Shown: one piece after another, positions 1 through 7,714 of the stretch | Numbering within the stretch: position 1 is the stretch's first letter | Layout: the number at the start of each line of letters is the position of its first letter | NCBI GenBank assembly: GCA_905215525.1 | Contig: CAJMQJ010000001.1 | Location: 186,001 to 250,000 of the forward strand | Reading direction: 5' to 3' | Length of the DNA: 64,000 nucleotides | From: an uncultured bacterium | GTDB lineage: Bacteria > Actinomycetota > Coriobacteriia > Coriobacteriales > Coriobacteriaceae | Program-made: the position numbers and the translations under genes | The notes under the pieces: generated by a model | The model's input: the letters and a program-made list of their open reading frames with translations, nothing else | What the model was told of the DNA's origin: nothing | Database searches by the model: none

Positions 1-1
1 G

Positions 2-616
2 CGTATGGACGGTGTGACCGAGTATGTGCTCGAGGGCAACGTGAGCTACGCCGGCGCCGTCAAGACGTGGCTGCGCGACGACCTGGAGCTCATCAACAAT
101 CCCGAGGAAGTTACCGACCTGTGCTACGCCGCCAATCCGGCGAGCCGCGTCTACTTTGTGCCGGCGTTCACTGGCCTGGGCGCGCCGCACTGGGCGAGCG
201 ATGCCGAGGGCTGCGTCTTTGGCATGACGCGCACCACGGGCCGTGCGGAGTTCGTAAAGGCCGCCGACGAGTCGATCGCCTATCAGATCTTCGACGTCAT
301 CGATGCGATGGTCGAGGATTCGGGCACGGCACTGGCCGAGCTTCGTGTTGACGGCGGTCCCACGCGCGACGCGTACCTGATGCAGTTTGAGAGCGACCTG
401 GTCGGCTCGCCCATCCGCATTGCGAGCAACGACGAGATGAGCGGTCTGGGTGCGGCTTGGGCCTGCGGCATTGCGCTGGGCATGTACACGCGCGACGTCG
501 TTGACGTCTACGGCGCCCGCGGCATCGTGGAGCCCGCCATGTCTGCCGACGAACGAGCCAAAAAGATCGCCGGCTGGCGTCACGCCGTCGACGCGACCAT
601 CGCGTACACGGCCTAG
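2..616 (+). CDS. glpK: Glycerol kinase, C-terminal part (cut by window start)
   Basis: This is the C-terminal portion of an FGGY-family carbohydrate kinase. The reading frame is already open at the first base, so the N-terminus lies outside the window. The motif FVPAFTGLGAPHW followed by LRVDGGPTRDAYLMQFESDL is the glycerol kinase signature in the second actin-like domain, near the ATP and glycerol sites. Glycerol kinase makes glycerol 3-phosphate from glycerol and ATP in the cytoplasm. The remaining 204 or so residues fit the last 40 percent of a roughly 500-residue enzyme. A terminator follows directly, so it ends its transcription unit. Other FGGY kinases such as xylulokinase are less likely, because this motif set is typical of glycerol kinase. 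Confidence 0.93.
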   Translation, partial: RMDGVTEYVLEGNVSYAGAVKTWLRDDLELINNPEEVTDLCYAANPASRVYFVPAFTGLGAPHWASDAEGCVFGMTRTTGRAEFVKAADESIAYQIFDVIDAMVEDSGTALAELRVDGGPTRDAYLMQFESDLVGSPIRIASNDEMSGLGAAWACGIALGMYTRDVVDVYGARGIVEPAMSADERAKKIAGWRHAVDATIAYTA

Positions 617-654
617 AATGATTTTTCTGGGGCGGGGATTAAAAACTCATTGAT

Positions 655-692
655 CCCCGTCCTAGGCAGCTCATTTGGGACGGGGCTTTTTT
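655..692 (+). terminator. Rho-independent terminator after glpK
   Basis: CCCCGTCC at 655-662 pairs with GGGACGGGG at 677-685, and a run of six T follows. The 3' arm can alternatively pair with AGCCCCGTCCCAAAT at 733-747 just before luxS, so the two helices exclude each other. Confidence 0.8.
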
Positions 693-768
693 GACTGGTA
701 TGATTGGTGCGACCATTCGAGCCAGCTAAAAGAGCCCCGTCCCAAATTGACTACCGAGAGGAACTGCC

Positions 769-1257
769 ATGGAGCGCATCGCAAGTTTTTCCGTTGACCA
801 TCTGCTGCTCGAGCCTGGCGTGTATGTGAGCCGCATCGACCGCGATCCGGCGACCGGCGCTGCCGTCACTACCTTTGATTTGCGCCTGGCTACGCCCAAC
901 AAGGAGCCGGTCATGAACACGGCCGAGTGCCACACCATCGAGCATCTGGGCGCCACCTTCCTTCGCAACCATGCCGAGTGGTCGAGCCGCATTGTCTACT
1001 TTGGTCCCATGGGCTGCCGCACGGGCTTTTACCTCGTCATTTTTGGTGAACTGACGAGCGAGGAGATCTTGCCGCTCGTGCGTGAGCTGTTCGAGTTTGT
1101 TGCTGGCTTTGAGGGCGATATCCCCGGCGCTGCTCCCGAGGAGTGCGGCAACTATCTGGACCAGAACCTCCCCATGGCAAACTGGCTTGCGCGCCGTTAC
1201 CTCGACCGCGACCTGGCCGATATCGACGAGAAGCACCTGCACTATCAGCAGGCATAG
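769..1257 (+). CDS. luxS: S-ribosylhomocysteine lyase LuxS
   Basis: LuxS splits S-ribosylhomocysteine into homocysteine and DPD, the precursor of autoinducer-2, in the activated methyl cycle. The 162-residue length is normal for the family. The metal ligands are visible as HTIEH (His55, His59) and Cys126 in PEECGNY. Glu58 and Cys83 (GPMGCRTGFY) fit the catalytic residues. The ATG at 769 has GAGAGGAA upstream at good spacing. The gene stands alone between the glpK terminator and the licT leader. An upstream leader palindrome shared with the glpK terminator could affect its expression, which is inference. The identification is very secure. Confidence 0.97.
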   Translation: MERIASFSVDHLLLEPGVYVSRIDRDPATGAAVTTFDLRLATPNKEPVMNTAECHTIEHLGATFLRNHAEWSSRIVYFGPMGCRTGFYLVIFGELTSEEILPLVRELFEFVAGFEGDIPGAAPEECGNYLDQNLPMANWLARRYLDRDLADIDEKHLHYQQA

Positions 1258-1378
1258 GGCCGCCCTCTGCCTCCAAACCGTTCACACGGAGATATCGACC
1301 GTTTAACTGTTTAGAAGTGTTTATTCGAGGTCATTAGCACTAGCTCGCTTAAACTAGTCCTCAGAGTGATATTCAGGC

Positions 1379-1446
1379 AAGGCTCCTGAAGCAGCATCTG
1401 TCGACATTGATTGTCGGATTCTGCTTCGGGAGCCTTGTTCTGTTTA
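1379..1446 (+). promoter_or_regulatory. Leader terminator upstream of licT, probable antitermination target
   Basis: A 16-bp stem (1379-1394 with 1421-1436, one G-U pair) is followed by TTGTTCTGTTT and ends about 20 bases before the licT start. BglG/LicT proteins bind an RNA hairpin (RAT) that overlaps the 5' arm of such a terminator. The sequence just upstream, including CAGGCAAGGCTCC, could be part of a RAT, but I cannot match a full consensus. This suggests that LicT controls its own operon. Confidence 0.65.
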
Positions 1447-1458
1447 GGGGGGGGACAC

Positions 1459-2298
1459 ATGGAAATTGTTAAACGAATTAATACCAGCGCTGTCCTCTGC
1501 GTCGATGGAAATGGCAGACAGTTGGTTGCATTCGGCCGTGGTCTGGGGTTTAAGAATGTCGGAGACGAGGTCCCTCTTTCGGAGATTCAACGAACGTTTT
1601 ATAACGTTAGCTCTCGCTACATCGCTCTCGTTGACGAGGTCCCCGACGAGCTTCTCGAGCTTACCTCGGATGTTATTGATATGTCGACAGGTTTGCTGTC
1701 TTATGAGGTGAGCCCTAATTTGCCGTTTATCCTTGCGGACCATATCGCGTATGCGGTTAAGCGCAAAGAGCAAAATATCGTTGTCCGCATGCCTTTATCG
1801 TTTGATGTCCGCCAACAATATCCCGTCGAATTTAGAATCGGCGAGTATGCACTTAAGATAATCAGGAAACGTCTTAACGTTAGGCTTCCAGCTCATGAGG
1901 CAGTTGGAATTGCCATGGCGTTTATCAATAACATGGCCGATTCGGACTCATGCGAAGTAGTTAAAGAGTTTAGCGCGGATATCTACGATCGTGTTCTGGA
2001 GGAGTCAACCGTTGCTGTTGAAAATCGGCTTGGCATTCAAGTTGATCGGGAAGGTTTCGATTACGCAAGGTTCGCAACCCATCTTCAGTACTTATTCAAT
2101 AGGTTGAACTCTGGCGAAAGCATCGTGAGCGACAACCGCAAGATGTACCTCTCGCTCAAAAAAGAATATCCGGTGGCATCAATGTGCGCCGATGATATTG
2201 CTTCTGTTCTCAGCCGACTGACGGGGCGGGAACTTATAGACGAAGAAAGACTCTACCTCATGATGCACATCAATCGAATTGCATCGAAAACAAGGTAA
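1459..2298 (+). CDS. licT: BglG/LicT-family transcription antiterminator
   Basis: This protein should bind a leader RNA hairpin and prevent termination when the cognate PTS sugar is present. An N-terminal co-antiterminator RNA-binding domain (about 1-60, with GRGLGFKNVGDE) is followed by two PRD domains. The regulatory histidines are seen as His95 (LADHIAY), His208 (FATHLQY) and His270 (MMHINRI). The fourth usual histidine, the second in PRD1, is replaced by Ala154 (IAMAFINN). Translation is taken from 1459, after a G-rich ribosome site, because family members begin with the RNA-binding strand directly. An upstream ATG at 1411 lies inside the leader hairpin. The gene precedes an EIIBC permease and an esterase. 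The codons are AT-richer than in most neighbours. Length is 279 residues, as usual. Confidence 0.93.
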   Translation: MEIVKRINTSAVLCVDGNGRQLVAFGRGLGFKNVGDEVPLSEIQRTFYNVSSRYIALVDEVPDELLELTSDVIDMSTGLLSYEVSPNLPFILADHIAYAVKRKEQNIVVRMPLSFDVRQQYPVEFRIGEYALKIIRKRLNVRLPAHEAVGIAMAFINNMADSDSCEVVKEFSADIYDRVLEESTVAVENRLGIQVDREGFDYARFATHLQYLFNRLNSGESIVSDNRKMYLSLKKEYPVASMCADDIASVLSRLTGRELIDEERLYLMMHINRIASKTR

Positions 2299-2366
2299 TT
2301 AGTTGGCAAAGGCGCGCGCTTTGCTGATGGTTACATATAAAACTCAACATGGGAGAAATGGTATTT

Positions 2367-3737
2367 ATGGCGGATACAACCAAGCTCGCTGCCGAGATTC
2401 TCGAGATGGTGGGCGGCGCAGACAACGTTACATTTGTAGCTCACTGCATGACTCGTTTAAGGTTCAACCTTAAGGACGAAAGCATCGTAGACGATGCAAA
2501 AGTCAAGGCGATTGATGGCGTGATCGACATTCGCCATTCCGCGGGGCAATATCAGGTGATTGTGGGACCTAAGGTCGATAAGGTCTATGAAATCGTTGCC
2601 AAGGAAACCGGGATTGATGCCGGAGATTCCGAGGCAAGCGAAGGAGAGACTAAGGGCTTTCTGGGAAAGCTAATGAAGCTCATCAGCGGCATCATGATGC
2701 CCGTTCTTCCTGCCTTGATCGCATGCGGAATGATAAACGCCGTCCTTAGTATTCTGACGACGGCGGGTGCTGTTTCCGCCGAGAGCGGAATATACACTCT
2801 GCTGTACGGCATGGGAAATGCCTGCATGTATTTTCTGCCCGTTCTTGTCGGATCATCTGCTGCTCAGTTCTTTGGAACCGATCGATATATCGGTGCGGTA
2901 CTCGGTGCAATCCTGATTTATCCGACTTTCGTTGCTGCGGCCGGAGCGGGCGATGCGCTGGATTTGCTCGGCATGAAGTTCACAATGGTGAGCTATTCCT
3001 CCACGGTGTTTCCTGCTATCGTGGCGGCTTGGTTCGCATCCGTTCTTAATAAGTGGCTGCGGGCGGTTCTTCCCGATGTTGTGGCATTTGCGCTCGTCCC
3101 GTTCCTGACGGTTGCTGTTGCCGCCCCCGTCTCGCTCCTTGTGATCGGCCCCGTTATTCAGCAGGCGAGCTCTTTGCTTGCGACTGCAGTGCTGGCGGTC
3201 TATCAGTTCAGCCCCGTCCTTTGCGGCGTTATTCTCGGGCCGATATTCGGTCTCGTTATGATCCCCCTTGGACTCCATTGGGCCCTGATCGTGCTTTCCA
3301 TCAACAATATTATGACCGTCGGCTCCGATCCTATCCTTGGACTTCTCTGCTGCAGCATGGGTGTTGTCGGCGCTTGTTTGGCGTTTGCCCTCCGCTCGAA
3401 GGACCCGAGTGAAAAGAGTCTTGGGTTCAGCTGTGCCATTACGGGCTTTTTCGGGATTACGGAACCGGCGCTGTACGGCATCATCTTGGAGCACAAGAAG
3501 ATCATTATCGCTTCCATGGTCGCCGGAGCAATCAGTGCTGTTATCCCGGCGATTTTCAACACCTGTACGTTCGTTATGACGTCGAGCGGCATTTTTAGCT
3601 TCCCCGGTTATATGGATCCTTCTGGTGATATGAGCAGCCTCATCGGCGCAATTCTTTGCAATGTCGTCGGTTTAATTCTTAACTTCGTTCTCGTTTACAT
3701 CCTGTATCGCCCTGATGAAGAGGCAGTAGTGGAGTAG
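2367..3737 (+). CDS. PTS EIIBC component, beta-glucoside-type family
   Basis: This membrane permease imports and phosphorylates a sugar using phosphate passed from HPr through an EIIA. The EIIB domain occupies about residues 1-90, with the phosphorylated Cys27 in HCMTRLRF. A hydrophobic EIIC domain follows, containing the family motif GITEPALYG. There is no IIA domain at the C-terminus, and 456 residues match a BC-only protein. GGGAGAAATGG lies 8 bases before ATG 2367, which is preferred to the ATG at 2349. It follows licT by 68 bases, so the two are probably one antitermination-controlled operon. The sugar is not known; a beta-glucoside or related disaccharide is likely from the family. The EIIA at 40292 could complete it. 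Confidence 0.9.
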   Translation: MADTTKLAAEILEMVGGADNVTFVAHCMTRLRFNLKDESIVDDAKVKAIDGVIDIRHSAGQYQVIVGPKVDKVYEIVAKETGIDAGDSEASEGETKGFLGKLMKLISGIMMPVLPALIACGMINAVLSILTTAGAVSAESGIYTLLYGMGNACMYFLPVLVGSSAAQFFGTDRYIGAVLGAILIYPTFVAAAGAGDALDLLGMKFTMVSYSSTVFPAIVAAWFASVLNKWLRAVLPDVVAFALVPFLTVAVAAPVSLLVIGPVIQQASSLLATAVLAVYQFSPVLCGVILGPIFGLVMIPLGLHWALIVLSINNIMTVGSDPILGLLCCSMGVVGACLAFALRSKDPSEKSLGFSCAITGFFGITEPALYGIILEHKKIIIASMVAGAISAVIPAIFNTCTFVMTSSGIFSFPGYMDPSGDMSSLIGAILCNVVGLILNFVLVYILYRPDEEAVVE

Positions 3738-3787
3738 ACAATTATTTGGGATGTAAGCTGCCGAAAACCCCGCGGCAGATTGCATGT

Positions 3788-3829
3788 GGTGGGCTTGCCG
3801 TTGATTCACGCGAGCCCACCCTCATTTTT
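3788..3829 (+). terminator. Hairpin with T-run between EIIBC and esterase genes
   Basis: GGTGGGCTTG at 3788-3797 pairs with CGAGCCCACC at 3811-3820, and CTCATTTTT follows. It may terminate or attenuate transcription before the esterase gene. Confidence 0.65.
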
Positions 3830-3842
3830 GGAGTGACTAGCT

Positions 3843-4823
3843 ATGACAATTACAGCCGATATGACGTTTGGCGAAATCGCGCTCCTTCCTGAGTTCGCTG
3901 GCTTTGGCGAGCACCTTATGCTTTGCCGGCCTTCAACTTGGGAGCGCATGTGGAATAAACCCATCGTGTCTCATATGAATTCTGATGCTAATCCATATGA
4001 AACTACTCGCGTTTTGCGTGGATTGAATCGGATTGTCGAACTCGTGGATGACGGGAGGCAAGTTGCCTACGATATATGGGATGAAGCCGGCTGCATCCGT
4101 GATCCGACTCGACGCAACACGAAACTGTTCTTCTTTCCCGGGAGACCCGGGGCTCCCTTTATCATTGCGGTTTCGGGCGGAGGTTATCAGAGCGTTTGTC
4201 ATCAAATGGAAGGCTTTCCCGTTGCCCCCGAGCTCAACGATGCGGGCTATAACGTGTTCGTGCTGTCATACAGGGTGAGGGTCGAGCCTTTGATGCCGCG
4301 TCCAATCGACGATTTAAATCGAGCTGTCCGTTTTGTCTTCGAGAATTCAGCGAAATTTAATGTCGCAAAAAGTTATGCAGTTATCGGCTTTTCTGCTGGT
4401 GCGCATTTAACTGCCGAGTGGGGGACGGACAACAAGGGATTTGCGTCCTACGGATGCGAGGCACCCAAAGCCTTGGTCCTGTGTTATGCACCGATTGATC
4501 TTCGTGGCTTTGAGAACGCATCAGACAATAGATTTCTTGATTCGGTGTGCGGCGGGGCTGGTCGCGACTCGCTCGATGATTTCTGTATTAATCAGCATGT
4601 GTGGGAGCAGTATCCTCCGACATATCTTTGGCAATGCGCTGACGATGATATTGTATCGCCCGACAATTATGAAAAGATGGTCGATGCTCTGGATGCAGCT
4701 GGAGTACACCATGAGGGAGTCATGTATTCAGAAGGGGGGCACGCATTGATGAAGCCCCATGCGCCGGAGACCGACTACTGGTGTATGAGCGTTATTGAGT
4801 TTCTTAAAGATTATCTCGACTAG
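3843..4823 (+). CDS. Alpha/beta-hydrolase, acetyl-esterase-like
   Basis: This is a 326-residue soluble alpha/beta-hydrolase. The oxyanion loop SGGGYQS, the nucleophile elbow GFSAGAH, an acid in CADDDIV and the late histidine in EGGHALM form the expected Ser-Asp-His triad in order. No signal peptide is visible, so it acts in the cytoplasm. Sitting after the LicT-controlled PTS permease, it could remove acetyl or other ester groups from an imported sugar, which is inference. The N-terminal 110 residues are extra compared with a minimal hydrolase and have no motif I recognise. GGAG lies 9 bases before the ATG. Codon use is AT-richer, like licT and the EIIBC gene, which suggests the three were acquired together. 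Confidence 0.82.
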   Translation: MTITADMTFGEIALLPEFAGFGEHLMLCRPSTWERMWNKPIVSHMNSDANPYETTRVLRGLNRIVELVDDGRQVAYDIWDEAGCIRDPTRRNTKLFFFPGRPGAPFIIAVSGGGYQSVCHQMEGFPVAPELNDAGYNVFVLSYRVRVEPLMPRPIDDLNRAVRFVFENSAKFNVAKSYAVIGFSAGAHLTAEWGTDNKGFASYGCEAPKALVLCYAPIDLRGFENASDNRFLDSVCGGAGRDSLDDFCINQHVWEQYPPTYLWQCADDDIVSPDNYEKMVDALDAAGVHHEGVMYSEGGHALMKPHAPETDYWCMSVIEFLKDYLD

Positions 4824-4946
4824 GAAGCTGCATGTCGCTTTTTGAGCGGGTGATTTCGTCATGCAATGTTTTCGGTATTGATCGTGGTCGTGGATGAATG
4901 ATGTTCTAGAATGTTCATACTGTCACATAAACGAACAGGAGCGAAC

Positions 4947-5591
4947 ATGCATATCTACTCTGTATCAGATCCCGAGTTCAAATCCTATGGTCGCGTGTGG
5001 GACGACGTGCCGTCCAACCTGACCGCCCCGCTTGTCGAGGCGCTTGCGGCTACTCCCATTCCCGAGGGCACCAAGTACGTGGCCTCCGCACCCGAGCTCG
5101 AGCAGGTTGAGGGTGTCGACACGCTCGGCCTGCTCATGTACGGCGGCCGTCCGTTCCAGCCGGGCTGGTGCAACGGCCACAACACGCGCCTCAACTGTCT
5201 GGAGTATCACCGTGCCAGTGAGTTTAATTTGGGTGCGCGCGACTTTATTCTGCTGCTGGCCAAGCGCGAGCAAATTGTCGACGGCAAGCTCGACACCGCT
5301 CAGGTCAAGGCCTTTCGCGCGCCCGCCGGCACGCTCGTCGAGGTTTACGCCACCACGCTTCACTACACGCCCTGCATGGTCGACGACGGCGGCTTTCAGG
5401 TGATGGTGGCGCTGCCGGCGGGCACCAACGGCCCGCGCCCCGAGACTGCAGCCGACATGCCTGCCGCCGGTGACAGCTACTGCTACTGGAAGGCCGACAA
5501 GTGGGTCCTCTGCCACGCCGACAGCCCCAAGGCGGCCGAGGGCGGTTACGTGGGCCTCATCGGCAAAAACCTCGACATCACCTGCGACTAG
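4947..5591 (+). CDS. DUF4867 family protein
   Basis: A 214-residue soluble protein that resembles DUF4867, a cupin-like family found near sugar catabolism genes in gut bacteria. Visible features are MHIYSVSDPEFKSYGRV at the start, a His-containing stretch (CNGHNTRLNCLEYHRASE) and TTLHYTPC, which could make a metal-binding cupin pocket. The biochemical function is unknown. The start at 4947 is chosen for AGGAGC 7 bases upstream and because family members begin at MHIY; the ATG at 4911 has no such site. It is monocistronic, with an intergenic hairpin array after it. Its codon use is back to the GC-rich norm of the window. Confidence 0.72.
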   Translation: MHIYSVSDPEFKSYGRVWDDVPSNLTAPLVEALAATPIPEGTKYVASAPELEQVEGVDTLGLLMYGGRPFQPGWCNGHNTRLNCLEYHRASEFNLGARDFILLLAKREQIVDGKLDTAQVKAFRAPAGTLVEVYATTLHYTPCMVDDGGFQVMVALPAGTNGPRPETAADMPAAGDSYCYWKADKWVLCHADSPKAAEGGYVGLIGKNLDITCD

Positions 5592-5601
5592 GGGCTTCCT
5601 G

Positions 5602-5741
5602 TTTGTCTCGATCTGTAACATCTAGCGGGCTAAATCGTCTCTACCTGTTACAGATTTAGACAAACCGTAGAGGGCTGCCCGAAAGATCTCGATCTGTAAC
5701 ACCAGGCCCGGTTTTGGCGGCCTACCTGTTACAGATCGAGA
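5602..5741. repeat. Tandem pair of related palindromes
   Basis: Arms TTTGTCTCGATCTGTAAC (5602-5619) and GTTACAGATTTAGACAAA (5647-5664) form one hairpin. TCTCGATCTGTAAC (5687-5700) and GTTACAGATCGAGA (5728-5741) form a second with nearly the same arm sequence. Together with the next palindrome they fill most of the 350-base gap between DUF4867 and the GH1 gene. Confidence 0.75.
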
Positions 5742-5751
5742 CAAACCGGGC

Positions 5752-5794
5752 CCAAACCACCACAAAGGTGCCTGTCCCCTTTGTGGTGGTTTGG
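5752..5794. repeat. CCACCACAAAGG-family palindrome (REP-like)
   Basis: Perfect 17-bp arms (5752-5768 with 5778-5794) surround TGCCTGTCC. The same hairpin, in the opposite orientation with loop GGACAGGCA, recurs at 24992 and 31649, and half of it at 28725. Confidence 0.85.
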
Positions 5795-5806
5795 GGCGGC
5801 GGTATC

Positions 5807-5906
5807 AGAAAGTGTCAGGCAGGGGCGGCTGCCGGGCCGCCGTGTGCGAAAAGAAGTGTCGGCCTGCGTCGTTGCCGTTGAGTAGCGCGCTGCTTACGGG
5901 GATACT
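5807..5906 (+). promoter_or_regulatory. Upstream control element shared with the second GH1 gene, plus promoter
   Basis: AAGTGTCAG at 5810, a GC hairpin (5824-5829 with 5836-5841) and TGCGAAAAGAAGTGTCGG at 5845-5862 are arranged as in front of the GH1 gene at 38703, where the same 18 bases occur. In both places the sequence GATACT starts 39 bases after that block. Here TTGAGT (5878-5883), a 17-base spacer and GATACT (5901-5906) look like a promoter. Confidence 0.6.
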
Positions 5907-5939
5907 GAAACCACGACAAACAGCGTGTGAAAGGATTGA

Positions 5940-7373
<1,434 letters not shown>

Positions 7374-7402
7374 GGCTTCCCAACAACCATAGCCTCCTAA
7401 CC

Positions 7403-7445
7403 AAAACGCCCGGCGAGCAGTTAATGCCCGCCAGGCGTTTTGTTA
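7403..7445 (+). terminator. Terminator after GH1 gene
   Basis: AAAACGCCCGGCG (7403-7415) pairs with CGCCAGGCGTTTT (7429-7441), with one G-U pair, and runs into TTGTT. Confidence 0.75.
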
Positions 7446-7459
7446 AAAGAAGTGAAAGC

Positions 7460-7628
7460 ACTCATTGGGGACGTACTTAAATGAGTGCCCGCAGAATGAG
7501 AGTGGATAATCTCCCGTTTTTAGCCTGTTTGTGGGCTCAAAGTGGGAGATTATCCACTCTCGCCATTTGGGCGTCCAAAAATCCTCGCTCGTTTTGTCTT
7601 AGTCATTGGGGACGTTCTTAAACGACTA
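7460..7628. repeat. Cluster of three palindromic repeats
   Basis: The cluster contains ACTCATT/AATGAGT around a GGGGACGTACTTA loop (7460-7486). A larger palindrome with 18-bp arms follows (7498-7515 with 7544-7561), trailed by GTCCAAAAATCCTCGCTCG. A third hairpin, TAGTCATT/AACGACTA with GGGGACGTTCTTA, lies at 7600-7628. The same modules recur at 16329-16492, 23222, 32858-32946, 33719-33811 and 63152-63418. This fills the gap of about 340 bases before the sensor gene; no gene is seen in it. Confidence 0.85.
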
Positions 7629-7714
7629 GTCGCTGGCGACGTCCCTCGCCGTCGGCGGATTTTGGGACATGTGGCCCGCTTTTTGGGCCTGCCTGTCGGT
7701 ACACTAAAGGCACT

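Noticed and set aside
1411..1458. Upstream ATG extending LicT by 16 residues
   Set aside because: It lies inside the leader hairpin, has no ribosome site, and family proteins begin at the downstream MEIVKRIN.
4971..4990. GAGTTCAAATCCTATGG resembling a tRNA T-arm
   Set aside because: It is inside the DUF4867 coding frame, and no acceptor or anticodon stems surround it.
7460..7628. Repeats considered as a CRISPR array
   Set aside because: Units are palindromic and scattered in many gaps, without regular spacers or cas genes.
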